In this document: in pieces, positions 14,655-24,054 of the stretch
How positions within the stretch are numbered: position 1 is the stretch's first letter
Layout of the letters: the number at the start of each line of letters is the position of its first letter
Source: Adlercreutzia shanghongiae
Lineage (GTDB): Bacteria > Actinomycetota > Coriobacteriia > Coriobacteriales > Eggerthellaceae
DNA length: 64,000 bases
Assembly: GCF_035830635.1 (NCBI RefSeq)
Contig: NZ_JAYMFI010000001.1
Coordinates: forward strand, 1 to 64,000
Reading direction: 5' to 3'
The notes under the pieces: model-generated
The model's database searches: none
What the model saw: only the letters and a program-made list of their open reading frames with translations
Told to the model about the DNA's origin: nothing
Program-made: the position numbers and the translations under genes

Positions 14655-15482
14655 CTATTCCTTTCGGCCGGCGAAGGCGCCGTGGCGTCCGCAGCGGCCT
14701 CCGCTCTTTCGATATGAGAAGTAGAGGTCGTCGCAACAGGCGGTGCACTCCCCCGATGAGGCGATGCGCTCTGCCGCCACGCCCGCCTCCGCAAGGCTGG
14801 CGCGCACAGCAGCCTCCAAATCGAGACGATCCTCGCCGACGGCGCAGCACGCACCGAAGCGGTCGGCGAATCGTCCGACGAGCTCGCTTCCGCACTCGTA
14901 GCACTCCGCGCCGATGTGCGGACCGACGTAAGCGTTGTAGGCCGACGGGTCTGCCGCGACCCCGCGCTCGGCGTCGAGGGCCGCAAGCGCCTCCACCGCC
15001 TTGGCCGGAATGCCCGCCAGGGCTCCGCGCCAGCCCGCGTGGGCCACCATGAAGGCGCCGGTCGGCGAGACGACGATGACGGGGGTGCAATCGGCGAAGC
15101 ACAGCAGAGCCGTCACGTTCGGCACCGCCACGGCCGCGCCGTCGGCCCCCTCCTCGGCGGCCTCAACAACATCGACCCAAGGTTCGCGGGCGGAATCGGA
15201 CAGCGCGAGCACCACGTCACCGTGCACCTGGTTGAGCATCAGCAGCTCGGTTCCCGCAAGCCCCGCCGCGTCAAGCAGGCGCAGGCGGTTGTCGCGCACC
15301 GCGGACAGGTCGTCGCCCACGTGGCTTCCGAGGTTGAGCGAATCGTAGGGCGCCGCGCTCACGCCGCCCGCACGCCGGGTGAAGCCCATGCGCACGCCGG
15401 TCGCGCGAAAGAGCGGCTCATCAGTCAAAAAGGACAGGCCCGCTAAAGTGCGGGCCTGCAGCGTTGGTTCGGGAAGTGCCAT
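14655..15482 (-). CDS. pgeF: Polyphenol oxidase/purine nucleoside phosphorylase family (YfiH/LACC1)
   Basis: A 275-residue member of the YfiH family. The two conserved zinc and active-site blocks are present: NQVHGD near residue 83 and CTPVIVVSPTGAFMVAHAGWRG (read in parts) with its HAGWRG motif near residue 155, then CYECG and the C-terminal SYRKSGGRCGRHG. Homologues act as purine nucleoside phosphorylase/adenosine deaminase or edit cytoplasmic peptidoglycan precursors. It lies between ftsZ and yggS, the usual place in Gram-positive genomes. Confidence 0.9.
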   Translation of the reverse strand: MALPEPTLQARTLAGLSFLTDEPLFRATGVRMGFTRRAGGVSAAPYDSLNLGSHVGDDLSAVRDNRLRLLDAAGLAGTELLMLNQVHGDVVLALSDSAREPWVDVVEAAEEGADGAAVAVPNVTALLCFADCTPVIVVSPTGAFMVAHAGWRGALAGIPAKAVEALAALDAERGVAADPSAYNAYVGPHIGAECYECGSELVGRFADRFGACCAVGEDRLDLEAAVRASLAEAGVAAERIASSGECTACCDDLYFSYRKSGGRCGRHGAFAGRKE

Positions 15483-15504
15483 AAGGCCTCTGTTCGCCTC
15501 TCTT

Positions 15505-16629
15505 CTAGCGGGCGCGCTTCAAAAAGTCGGGGATGTAGTCCTCGTCAGTGAAGCGGCTGGCCGGTGCCGGGGCCGAGAAGGTGACCGGGGCCTGCTGGAC
15601 CGGCTGGGGCGCCGGAGCCTCGGTGGAGGCGAACAGGTCCTTGCGGGAGGAGAAATCCATGGAGGACTGGGAGGCGCCCACCTTGAAGCCCGTGGCGATA
15701 ACGGTGATGCGCACAGCGTCCTTCAGCTCCTCGTCGATGATCTGGCCGTAGATGATGTTGGCGTTCTCGTCGGCGCAGGCCTCGACGGTGCGGGCCGCCT
15801 CGGAAACCTCGGTAAGAGTGAGGTCGGGGCCGCCGGCGATGGAGAACAGCACGCGGGAAGCGCCGGCGATGGAGGACTCGAGCAGGCTCGAAGACGTGGC
15901 CTGCTGGGCAGCATCGAGGGCACGATTCTCGCCCGTGGAGATGCCGATGCCCATCATGGCAGTGCCGGCATCCTTCATGACCGTGCGGATGTCCGCGAAG
16001 TCGAGGTTGATGAGGCCGGGGATAGTGATGAGGTCGGTAACGCCCTGAATGCCCTGGCGCAGGGTGTCGTCGCAGATGCGGAAGGCATCGATCATGGATG
16101 TCTTCTTGTCGACGATCTCGAGCAGACGGTCGTTGGGGATGACGATGAGGGTGTCGACCTTCTGGGAGAGCAAATCGATGCCCTGGTCGGCCTGGTTGCG
16201 ACGGAGGCGTCCCTCGAAGGAGAAGGGCTTGGTGACGACGCCCACGGTAAGGGCGCCAATCTCCTCGCGAGCAATCTCGGCCACGATGGGGGCCGCGCCC
16301 GTGCCGGTGCCGCCGCCCTCTCCGGCGGTGACGAAGACCATGTCGGCCTCGGCCAGCGCCTCGCGAATCTCCGCGCGGCTCTCTTCGGCGGCCTGGCAGC
16401 CCACCTGGGGGTTGGCGCCAGCGCCCAGGCCACGGGTCAGCTCTTCGCCGATGTGGATGGTCTTGTCGGCATCGGACATGAGAAGAGCCTGGCGATCGGT
16501 GTTCACGGCGATGAACTCCACGCCGCGCACGCCAGCCTCGACCATGCGGTTCACGGCGTTGGTGCCGCCGCCGCCTACGCCGACGACCTTGATGACGGCC
16601 AAATGTTCAGTGCCTGCAATGTTCGGCAT
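15505..16629 (-). CDS. ftsZ: Cell division GTPase FtsZ
   Basis: A 374-residue tubulin homologue that forms the Z ring. GGGGTNAVNRM binds nucleotide near the N-terminus, the tubulin signature GEGGGTGTGAAP lies near residue 105, and the synergy loop and T7 region are intact. A variable linker is followed by the conserved C-terminal peptide DYIPDFLKR, which binds SepF and other partners. The ATG at 16629 follows GGAGG by five bases; an upstream ATG adds only four residues. It is separated from ftsQ by a DUF4143 ATPase. Confidence 0.97.
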   Translation of the reverse strand: MPNIAGTEHLAVIKVVGVGGGGTNAVNRMVEAGVRGVEFIAVNTDRQALLMSDADKTIHIGEELTRGLGAGANPQVGCQAAEESRAEIREALAEADMVFVTAGEGGGTGTGAAPIVAEIAREEIGALTVGVVTKPFSFEGRLRRNQADQGIDLLSQKVDTLIVIPNDRLLEIVDKKTSMIDAFRICDDTLRQGIQGVTDLITIPGLINLDFADIRTVMKDAGTAMMGIGISTGENRALDAAQQATSSSLLESSIAGASRVLFSIAGGPDLTLTEVSEAARTVEACADENANIIYGQIIDEELKDAVRITVIATGFKVGASQSSMDFSSRKDLFASTEAPAPQPVQQAPVTFSAPAPASRFTDEDYIPDFLKRAR

Positions 16630-16879
16630 TTCGTCCTCCACACCTGCTGCGTTTTACTGCTGCGTTTATCTCGTTTCTCGCGCGTCGCTCAAGCGGCGCG
16701 CCCTTCCTTCCGCCTGATTGGCGGCATTTATGCAGGACATTGTACACGATGGGTATTCGTTTGCAACGGAAATCCCCGCTAAAGGGCCCCCCGCATACAC
16801 GAATACGACATTAACGGCAGAAAAACAAAGGCCGTCCCGTCGGGCCGCCTCTCACGCACGCTTTTCGATGCCAAATTGT

Positions 16880-18106
16880 CTAGATGCCCCAAGCGGGAAA
16901 CGTAAGGCAACTCTCGTCCAAGGCACCCAAGCGCTCGGCAAGGCAAACGAGCATCCCCACTCCAAGGTCAAGCGGGGACCTCGCCAGTACCGAGAACGCC
17001 GCGATATCTCTGCGCTGGGGGTTGGCGCTCCTCTTTATCTCGATGGGATAAAGCGCTCCATCCCGCTCGATGACCGCATCTATCTCCTTGGCGTCTCGAT
17101 CGCGATAGAACCACAGCTGCGCCACGTCACCGCTGTTAGCAAAGGTCTTCGTAATTTCGCTCACTACATAATTCTCGAAAATCTGGCCGGACAGGGCGCC
17201 TGCCGCCAGAGTCTCTGGAGAGCTCCAGCGACCGAGCCAGGCGGCAAGGCCCGTGTCATTGAAGTAAAGCTTCGGGGTTTTGACGGCGCGCTTCATTGCG
17301 TTGTTCGAATAGGGCTGCAGCAAAAACACGATGTCGCACTTCTGCAAGATGCCGAGCCACTCCTGAGCCTTGGCGCGTGGAATGCCCACATCCCGCGCCA
17401 TAGACTCGATGTTGAGAAGCTGCCCAACCTGGGCGGCCGCAGCGGCCATGAACCGCGAGAAGTCGACAGCGCTGGCAGCCCCGTCCAACTCGCGGACGTC
17501 GCGCTCGATGTAGGTCTGCATATAGCTGCGATAGAAGTGGTCCACGTTCGGCGTGCGGCCGTTGGCCACGGCCGGCATCCAGCCTCGGAAGATGCGCTCG
17601 TACACCTGGGGAAGCGCCGCTGGCTCTTGCTCGGCGAGCCGCTCCTTGAGCTCGGGTATGGCAATGTCCAGCGGGCGCAAGGGGCCGGACCCGTACAGCT
17701 CGTGCTGGGAGAGAGGCAGCATGTGCAGAATGCCCACGCGCCCGGCGAGCGACTCTCCCGCAAGCTTCATGAGCGGGAACGGCTGCGATCCCGTCAGCCA
17801 GAAGCTGCCGCTGGCGTCAGGATGCGAGTCGGCATATATTTTCAAGTAGGGAAAGAGCTGAGGGGCGTACTGAACCTCGTCGATGATGAGGGGCGGCTCG
17901 TGAAGCTGAAGGAACATCTGGGGATCATCCTGCGCGAGGGCACGCTCCTGCAGGTCGTCGAGCGTCACCGTCGCACGGCCGTCCTTCGCCAGATGGGCGA
18001 GCATCGTCGACTTGCCGCACTGACGCATGCCCGTGAGAAGCACAAGGGGAAACTCCGACGCATAAGAGAGAAACTCCCCCTCGATATCGCGCTTGATATA
18101 TTCCAC
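16880..18106 (-). CDS. AAA ATPase with DUF4143 domain
   Basis: A 408-residue AAA_14/DUF4143 protein. Walker A is GMRQCGKST (about 26-34) and Walker B is PPLIIDEVQ (near residue 75). The C-terminal DUF4143 part contains DRDAKEIDAVIE and PIEIKRS, a D...E-x-K pattern like that of PD-(D/E)XK nucleases. Members are scattered through gut bacterial genomes, often one of many copies, with no established role. Its position inside the dcw cluster between ftsQ and ftsZ is unusual and suggests insertion. A 16-bp perfect inverted repeat lies directly upstream and may autoregulate it. Confidence 0.88.
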   Translation of the reverse strand: MEYIKRDIEGEFLSYASEFPLVLLTGMRQCGKSTMLAHLAKDGRATVTLDDLQERALAQDDPQMFLQLHEPPLIIDEVQYAPQLFPYLKIYADSHPDASGSFWLTGSQPFPLMKLAGESLAGRVGILHMLPLSQHELYGSGPLRPLDIAIPELKERLAEQEPAALPQVYERIFRGWMPAVANGRTPNVDHFYRSYMQTYIERDVRELDGAASAVDFSRFMAAAAAQVGQLLNIESMARDVGIPRAKAQEWLGILQKCDIVFLLQPYSNNAMKRAVKTPKLYFNDTGLAAWLGRWSSPETLAAGALSGQIFENYVVSEITKTFANSGDVAQLWFYRDRDAKEIDAVIERDGALYPIEIKRSANPQRRDIAAFSVLARSPLDLGVGMLVCLAERLGALDESCLTFPAWGI

Positions 18107-18123
18107 AGGTGCTCCTTCCTGGT

Positions 18124-18164
18124 GTTTCGGCTAATTTTATCACAAATTTAAAATTAGCCGAAAC
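18124..18164. promoter_or_regulatory. 16-bp perfect inverted repeat upstream of the DUF4143 ATPase
   Basis: GTTTCGGCTAATTTTA (18124-18139) is repeated exactly inverted at 18149-18164 with a nine-base AT-rich spacer. It is far more AT-rich than its surroundings and begins 18 bases before the ATPase start. An operator or a translational hairpin are both possible. Confidence 0.7.
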
Positions 18165-18284
18165 GGCACTTTGACGCGCACGGCCTTACGACGCTCATGC
18201 GACTCTTCAGGCGCGCTGATACGGGATGCGTCGCAACCGCCGCCTCTCCCGCAAGCCATTGGGCAGGCAGGGCGAACGGGCCCC

Positions 18285-19304
18285 CTACACCGCGCGCCAG
18301 GTGGGGCGGGAGGGGACGCGCACGTTGATGTAGGAGACCTTGCCGGGGTTGTCGGCCATGATCTGCAGGCAGATGCGCTCCTTGTCGCGGATGTTGTCGG
18401 CCGTGCCGAAGGCGATCTCGATACCATTGTCCAGCGTCAGGCAGGTAGAGGCGGCGTCGGTGGCCGTCACCGTCTTTACCTGCTCGGCCAAGTCGGTGGA
18501 CAGACCGCTCAAAATGGCCAGGGCGTTGTTCACGTTGCCGTCGGCGCAGTAGGTGCCCACTTCGGGAGTAAGACCGAAGGGCACGCCGGTGATGTGCAGC
18601 ACGCGCTCGGCATCCTCGTAGATCTGCGGCGAGATGGAAGCGCCCAGCTCCGAATCGCGAGCCGGAATCTCCATGAGCCACATGCCATCGGAGGCGATGG
18701 CCCACTGCTGAGTGATCTTCGCATTATCGGCGGCCACTTCCACAATGGCGGCAATCTGCCGCTCGACGACGTTGATCTCCAAGGTATCGGGGAAGATGCG
18801 GTTCACGGTAACATCAGCCACCCAGGCATCGCGGTCGACGCTGCTGGCGATGGAGGCCGTGTCCACATTGAGCAGCGTGGTGCCCTGGGGCACGGCGGCG
18901 AGAACTGCCATCTCGTCGTTGGTAAGGTGAGCGGCTCCGTTGACCTTCACGCCGGTAATAGCGAAGGCCCCGCTGAAATACAGACCCGCATAGGTGATGC
19001 TCAGTACAAAGGCGAGCGCGATGGCGGCGATGAAGACCTTGAACGCGGCGGACTTCTTCGGCTTGGCGATGAAGCGAGCCGCCGGCGCGCTGCGGCCGGT
19101 GCGCGCCTGGGGCAAATCCCCCAAACGCACCGAGGTGGTCACGGGACGGGCGGCGGGAGTGCGGCCCGAGGCGGGACGGACGGGAGCCGAGGCGGCTCGC
19201 CGGGCCGGAGCGCCCGCCCGCGACGACGCACCGCGGGCAGAGCCGGACCGGGACGAAGCGCCGCGCGGCACGTTCACGTTGCGACCGTTTGCGCGCCTAG
19301 CCAC
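18285..19304 (-). CDS. ftsQ: Cell division protein FtsQ (POTRA domain)
   Basis: A 339-residue bitopic membrane protein. Residues 1-85 are a basic Arg/Ser/Ala/Gly-rich cytoplasmic tail, 88-109 a single membrane span, and from about 113 a POTRA domain (FAITGVKVNGAAHLTNDEM, in parts) followed by the FtsQ beta domain. It recruits FtsL and FtsB to the divisome. The GTG at 19304 overlaps the murB stop by eight bases and follows GAGGAC; a longer frame would overlap murB extensively. The low-complexity tail makes the exact start less certain than the domain call. Confidence 0.88.
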   Translation of the reverse strand: MARRANGRNVNVPRGASSRSGSARGASSRAGAPARRAASAPVRPASGRTPAARPVTTSVRLGDLPQARTGRSAPAARFIAKPKKSAAFKVFIAAIALAFVLSITYAGLYFSGAFAITGVKVNGAAHLTNDEMAVLAAVPQGTTLLNVDTASIASSVDRDAWVADVTVNRIFPDTLEINVVERQIAAIVEVAADNAKITQQWAIASDGMWLMEIPARDSELGASISPQIYEDAERVLHITGVPFGLTPEVGTYCADGNVNNALAILSGLSTDLAEQVKTVTATDAASTCLTLDNGIEIAFGTADNIRDKERICLQIMADNPGKVSYINVRVPSRPTWRAV

Positions 19305-20229
19305 GGTCGCCGTCCTCGAACCCCACGAGGCGCACCTCGGGGGTAAGCTCGATACCCGTCGCCTCCAAAACGCGCTCGCGCACCAGGGCCATGAGCGCGC
19401 GCACATCGGCAGCGGTGGCACCGCCGCGATTCACGATGAAGTTGCCGTGCAGCTCCGAGATGCGCGCGCCGCCCACCTCGGCGCCCTTGCACCCCGCCTG
19501 CTCGATGAGCTGGCCGGCCGAGGCGCCCTCGGGGTTCTTGAACACGCTGCCGCAGGTGGGCTCGGAAAGCGGCTGGCAGGCCTTGCGGCGGGCGAGGTTT
19601 CCCTCCATCTTGTCGCGCACCTGATACGGGTCGGCCACGCCAGCGGCCAGCTCGCATTCCACGATAACCTCATCGGGCGCAAACGAGCTCGTCCGGTAGC
19701 CCCATTCGATATCGCCCCCATGGCGGCGCGCCAACCCGCGCCCGGGGCGGAAGGTGGTGACGGAAATGACCCGCTCCCCTATCCACTCATCGCGCGTGCC
19801 GGCGTTCATGCGCAGAGCACCGCCCACAGTACCCGGCGTGCCCACGGCGAATTCGAAGCCCCCGACCATGCGCTTGAAGGCCTCCTGCACCACCGAGGAA
19901 AGCGTGGCGCCGGCGCCCACGGTGAAGCGCCCCTCGTCGTAGCGCAGCGTGCGGAAATCGCGACCGAGCGCGATGGCCACGCCGGAGAAGCCCTCGTCGG
20001 AAACGAGCACGTTGGACCCGCGGCCGAGCACCACCCAGGGCGTGCCCTCGGCCTCGCAGACCTCGATAAGCCCCGTGAGCGCGCCCACGGAGTTCGCACG
20101 CACGAAGAAGCGCGCCGGGCCCCCGATGCGGTAGGTGGTGTGACGGCTCAAAGGCTCGCGGGCATACACGTCGCCATCGAAGCGATCGTCCACGAGCAGC
20201 GACTGTACCGGTGAAGCGTGACGGGCCAT
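19297..20229 (-). CDS. murB: UDP-N-acetylenolpyruvoylglucosamine reductase
   Basis: A 310-residue FAD enzyme of peptidoglycan precursor synthesis. Motifs are HTTYRIGGPARFFVR, VLGRGSNVLVSDEGF, VGAGATLSSV, EFAVGTPGTVGGALRMNAG (in parts) and the catalytic SCGSVFKNPEG equivalent, here TCGSVFKNPEGA. Length and motif spacing fit the type II enzyme. GGGAG precedes the ATG. It sits between murC (upstream, eight-base gap) and ftsQ. Confidence 0.96.
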   Translation of the reverse strand: MARHASPVQSLLVDDRFDGDVYAREPLSRHTTYRIGGPARFFVRANSVGALTGLIEVCEAEGTPWVVLGRGSNVLVSDEGFSGVAIALGRDFRTLRYDEGRFTVGAGATLSSVVQEAFKRMVGGFEFAVGTPGTVGGALRMNAGTRDEWIGERVISVTTFRPGRGLARRHGGDIEWGYRTSSFAPDEVIVECELAAGVADPYQVRDKMEGNLARRKACQPLSEPTCGSVFKNPEGASAGQLIEQAGCKGAEVGGARISELHGNFIVNRGGATAADVRALMALVRERVLEATGIELTPEVRLVGFEDGDRG

Positions 20230-20237
20230 GGGTCTCC

Positions 20238-21626
20238 CTAGCGGCCCAGCTCGTCCACGAGCTGGGGAGCGATGGCCGTCACGTCGCCGGCGCCCATGGT
20301 AATGACCAAGTCTCCCGGCGCGGCGAGCTCCATCATAAAGGGCACGGTATCGATGCGGCGCGGCACGAAGGTGGCGTTGGGATGCCCGTGCTCGATAATC
20401 ACGTTCAGGAAGGTCTTGCCGTTCACGCCGGGCACGGGCGCCTCGCCGGCAGAGTACACGTCCATGAAGGTGACGGTGTCGGCCTCGTCGAAGGCGGCGC
20501 CGAACTCATCGCGCATGACGTCGGTGAACAGGGCGACGCGAGAATAGCGGTGCGGCTGGAACAGCACGTGCACGCGGTTGAAGTCAAGCGCCTTGGCGGC
20601 CTTGATGGTCGCGGCGATTTCCGTGGGATGGTGGGCGTAGTCGTCCACAACGGTGACGCCCGCAGCCTCGCCGATCAGGTCGAAGCGACGACGCACGCCG
20701 GCGAACTCCTGCAGCTTCTCGGCAGCGAGCTCCACATCAAGGCCCAACAGCGAGATGAGGGCGAGCACCGCCGCGCCGTTGGAGACGTTGTGCAGACCCG
20801 GGTTCTGCTTGATGCGGCTGGCCACCACGCGTCCATCGGGCAAGCGCAGAGTAAAGCGGGTGCCCACGCCCTGGGCCTCGGTGGCGAGGATGCGCGCATC
20901 GCAGCCCTCGGCAAAGCCGTAGGTGGTCACCGTGCGTCCCGTGCTTCGGGCCACTTCCACAAGCTTTTCGTCATCGCCGCAGACCACGATAGGGCCGCCC
21001 TTGCGCACGCCGGAGAGGAACTCGGCGAACTGGGCGTAAATCTCCTCGAGACCGTCGTAATGGTCGAGGTGGTCGGCCTCGATGTTGGTGACGATGGCCG
21101 CCGCCGGAGAGAGATAGGTGAAGGACTTGTCGGACTCGTCGGCCTCGACCACATAGTAGCCGCCGGTGCCCGAGTGGGCGTTGGTGCCAAAGGCGCGCAC
21201 GATGCCGCCGATAAGGAAGGTGGGATCGTAACCCATGGCATCAAGCGTGCTGGCAAGCATGGACGAGGTCGTCGTCTTCCCATGGGTCCCCGCCACGGCG
21301 AGCGTGTCCAGATCGCGCCCGAGGCGGGCGAGCATCTGGGCGCGGTGCACGATGGGAAGATCGCGGCGCTTGGCCTCGATGAGCTCGGGGTTGTTCTCCA
21401 GAATGGCCGTGGAGACGACCACCGTGGTGTCGCCCTCGGGAATGTTTTCGCCATCCTGGCCGATGAAGATGGAAAGCCCCGCATCGCGCAGCTGCTTGGT
21501 ATAGCGGCTCTCTTTGATATCCGAGCCGGAAACCTTCATGCCCTGGTCGTGGGCAACTCGGGCGATGCCGCTCATGCCAACGCCGCCGACGCCAATAAAG
21601 TGAAGCTGCTCCTGTTCGCTGGCCAT
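20238..21626 (-). CDS. murC: UDP-N-acetylmuramate-L-alanine ligase
   Basis: A 462-residue Mur ligase adding L-Ala to UDP-MurNAc. The N-terminal IGVGGVGMSG nucleotide fold, the ATP P-loop GTHGKTTT (near residue 110), EADESDKS and the conserved HHPTEI motif are all present. The ATG at 21626 is chosen for its Gly-rich leader GGCGAGGG; a further ATG six codons upstream is possible. Part of the continuous dcw operon. Confidence 0.96.
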   Translation of the reverse strand: MASEQEQLHFIGVGGVGMSGIARVAHDQGMKVSGSDIKESRYTKQLRDAGLSIFIGQDGENIPEGDTTVVVSTAILENNPELIEAKRRDLPIVHRAQMLARLGRDLDTLAVAGTHGKTTTSSMLASTLDAMGYDPTFLIGGIVRAFGTNAHSGTGGYYVVEADESDKSFTYLSPAAAIVTNIEADHLDHYDGLEEIYAQFAEFLSGVRKGGPIVVCGDDEKLVEVARSTGRTVTTYGFAEGCDARILATEAQGVGTRFTLRLPDGRVVASRIKQNPGLHNVSNGAAVLALISLLGLDVELAAEKLQEFAGVRRRFDLIGEAAGVTVVDDYAHHPTEIAATIKAAKALDFNRVHVLFQPHRYSRVALFTDVMRDEFGAAFDEADTVTFMDVYSAGEAPVPGVNGKTFLNVIIEHGHPNATFVPRRIDTVPFMMELAAPGDLVITMGAGDVTAIAPQLVDELGR

Positions 21627-21672
21627 GTCGCCCTCGCCTTTCATGTTGGTGGAATCTCGCTATTGTAAAGCA

Positions 21673-22773
21673 TCAGCGCGCGCTGGCGACGCCGACCACA
21701 ACATCTGCCAATGCGCTGGCGGCCTCGCCCGTCTTCTGGGCCCGGGCCGCCTCGATCATCTTCGCGCGCACCGTCCCATCGTCGACGAGCGCGAAGAGCT
21801 TCTCTTTGAACTCCTCACCGCCCAGCGCATCGTCGGGCATCATGAAGGCCGCACCGGATTCCACCCAGGCGAGGGCGTTGGTGGTCTGGTGGTCGGCCGT
21901 GGCGTAGGGGTACGGCACGAGCAGCGCCGGAATGGCCAGGGCCGAAATCTCGGCGAGGGAGGTCGCGCCGGCCCGCGACACGATGGCATCGGCCGCCGCC
22001 AGGGTCTCCCCCATGCGGTCCTGGTATCCCATCAAGTGCCAGCGTCGCGCCTCATCGGGCGCAAGCGCCAGCGCCCCGGTGACGGCGTCCAGCTCCTTAG
22101 GGCCGGTGATGTGCACGATGTGCAGGTTCGGACGGGCGAGCAGCTCGTCTTTGAGCGCCACGAGCGCCTCGTTGATGTGGCGGGCGCCGAGCGAGCCGCC
22201 GAAGACGAGCAGCATGAAGTCGTCCTCGGCCAGATTGAACAGCGCGCGGCCGGCAACGCGGTCGGCCTCGATGACCGAGCGGCGCACGGGGTTTCCCGTC
22301 ACCGTGACCGGGGCGGCAGTGGGCAGACTCGCCGCAGAGCCCTCGTAGGTGAGGCACACCGCGCTCGCCTTTTTGGCCAGGTACTTGTTGGCCATGCCGG
22401 CCACGGAGTTCTGCTCGTGCAGCACCACGGGCACGCCGGTCTTCTCGGCGGCGCGGGCCACCGGGATGCACACATAGCCGCCGAAGCCCACGACCACATC
22501 GGGCTTGATCTCGCCGAACCACTTCTTCGCCTTGCTCGTGGAGGCGGCAATCTTGGCCACGCCCTTGGCGAGCGAGGCGGGATGCGCGCGATCGAACCCG
22601 GAGGCCTCGAAGGCCGCAAACGGAATGCCCGCCGCGGGTACCAGACGCGATTCCACGCCCGCGGGAGTGCCGGCGAAGCGCACGTCCCACCCGCGACTTT
22701 CCAGCTCCTCGGCCAGAGCCAGGGCGGGATTGATGTGGCCGGCGGTGCCGCCACCGGACAGAACTGCCAACAT
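21673..22773 (-). CDS. murG: MurG glycosyltransferase (lipid II synthase)
   Basis: A 366-residue GT28 enzyme transferring GlcNAc to lipid I on the inner membrane face. The N-terminal SGGGTAGHINPALALA and the mid-region HEQNSVAGMANK are diagnostic, with GGSLGARHINEA in the C-terminal UDP-binding half. AAGGAGGT precedes the ATG at optimal distance and lies within the end of ftsW, only three bases away. Confidence 0.97.
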   Translation of the reverse strand: MLAVLSGGGTAGHINPALALAEELESRGWDVRFAGTPAGVESRLVPAAGIPFAAFEASGFDRAHPASLAKGVAKIAASTSKAKKWFGEIKPDVVVGFGGYVCIPVARAAEKTGVPVVLHEQNSVAGMANKYLAKKASAVCLTYEGSAASLPTAAPVTVTGNPVRRSVIEADRVAGRALFNLAEDDFMLLVFGGSLGARHINEALVALKDELLARPNLHIVHITGPKELDAVTGALALAPDEARRWHLMGYQDRMGETLAAADAIVSRAGATSLAEISALAIPALLVPYPYATADHQTTNALAWVESGAAFMMPDDALGGEEFKEKLFALVDDGTVRAKMIEAARAQKTGEAASALADVVVGVASAR

Positions 22774-22776
22774 AGG

Positions 22777-24051
22777 TTACCTCCTTGGGTTCGAGCGGCC
22801 CGACGTTCCCGCCCGGCCCGAACGGTTGGTGCGGCCCGACCGCGCCCGAGACGGGGCCGGTTCCTGGCGCACGAGCCGCAAATCGGCCCGGCGCTGCTCG
22901 TAGACGGAGGGCGCAGCCGGCGCCGCGGACACGGCGAGGATGAGCCCCACGAGGATAAACGACGCGATCATAGACGTGCCGCCCGCGGAGATGAAGGGCA
23001 GCGGCTTTCCCGTGGTGGGAAACACCCCGATGACGCAGGCGATATTGAGGAACGCCTGGAAGACGAGCATGACCGTAGCCCCGCCGGCGATCATGGAACC
23101 GATGTCGTCGCTGGCGCGCTCGGCAATGGCCAGCCCCGCGTACAGCACGCAGAAGAACAGCCCGATGACCGCAAGCGCCCCCACCAGCCCCAGTTCCTCG
23201 CCGATGACGGCGAAGATGAAGTCGCTCTCCGAGGCGAACAGGTACTGGAACTTCTCATGGGAATTGCCCAGACCCACCCCGAAGATGCCGCCCTCGGCGA
23301 GCGCATAGTAGGAGCGGATGATGTTGTAGCCGGTGCCGTAGCCGTCGTTCCCGTCGTTCCACGGGTCCATGAACACAAGACGGTCGGAGCGATAGCCCGT
23401 GCCGAAGATGGCGACTAGGCCGCCCACCACCGCTACCCCGAGGCAGGCGAAGATCACCTGGCGCGACACGCCGCCCATCCACATGACCGCGAGGATGCCC
23501 ACGAAGCAGATGGCCGTGGTGCCCAGATCAGATTGGGTGCGGTACATGATGGCGACGGGCACGATAATGAACAGCAGGGCGCGCACCATCGTGGCGCGAC
23601 TTTCCACCAGCCCCGCACGCCAGTCGACGATGAGGCGCACGGCCACCAGGATGAAGGCGATCTTGCAGAACTCCGAGGGCTGCAGGCCGATAGGGCCGAT
23701 GTAGAGCCAGCGCTTGGCTCCGTAGTTGGCCGTGCCCACGAACCACACGGCCAAAATGAGCAGCAGCGCTACGGCCCACACGATCCACACCGCAGGCCCC
23801 ACCCAAAAGCGGTAGGGAATGACCTTCCACAGCACGAGCGCCGCCACGACGCCCAAGGCCACATAGACCAGCTGGTCGGTGAAGAAATCCGACGCGGGCT
23901 TGCCGGCATCAAGCGCTTTGACCATCGAGGCGGAATACACCATGACGAGCCCCACGAGCACAAGGGCGAGCACGCATAAGAGCAGCAGAATGCGAGGCCC
24001 CTGACTGGAGGGGCCCGCAGAAGTCGCACTATGTTGGGAGCGGCGCGGCAA
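22777..24051 (-). CDS. ftsW: SEDS-family septal glycosyltransferase FtsW
   Basis: A 424-residue polytopic membrane protein, about ten spans, polymerising lipid II at the septum with FtsI. SEDS landmarks are KRWLYIGPIGLQPSEFCKIA (in parts), the long external loop with YGTGYNIIRS, GEELGLVGA and the final GKPLPFISAGGTS. The last 35 residues form an Arg/Ser/Gly-rich cytoplasmic tail. The start is a TTG at 24051, with GAGGAG seven bases upstream that overlaps the murD stop. Confidence 0.95.
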   Translation of the reverse strand: MPRRSQHSATSAGPSSQGPRILLLLCVLALVLVGLVMVYSASMVKALDAGKPASDFFTDQLVYVALGVVAALVLWKVIPYRFWVGPAVWIVWAVALLLILAVWFVGTANYGAKRWLYIGPIGLQPSEFCKIAFILVAVRLIVDWRAGLVESRATMVRALLFIIVPVAIMYRTQSDLGTTAICFVGILAVMWMGGVSRQVIFACLGVAVVGGLVAIFGTGYRSDRLVFMDPWNDGNDGYGTGYNIIRSYYALAEGGIFGVGLGNSHEKFQYLFASESDFIFAVIGEELGLVGALAVIGLFFCVLYAGLAIAERASDDIGSMIAGGATVMLVFQAFLNIACVIGVFPTTGKPLPFISAGGTSMIASFILVGLILAVSAAPAAPSVYEQRRADLRLVRQEPAPSRARSGRTNRSGRAGTSGRSNPRR

Positions 24052-24054
24052 AGG

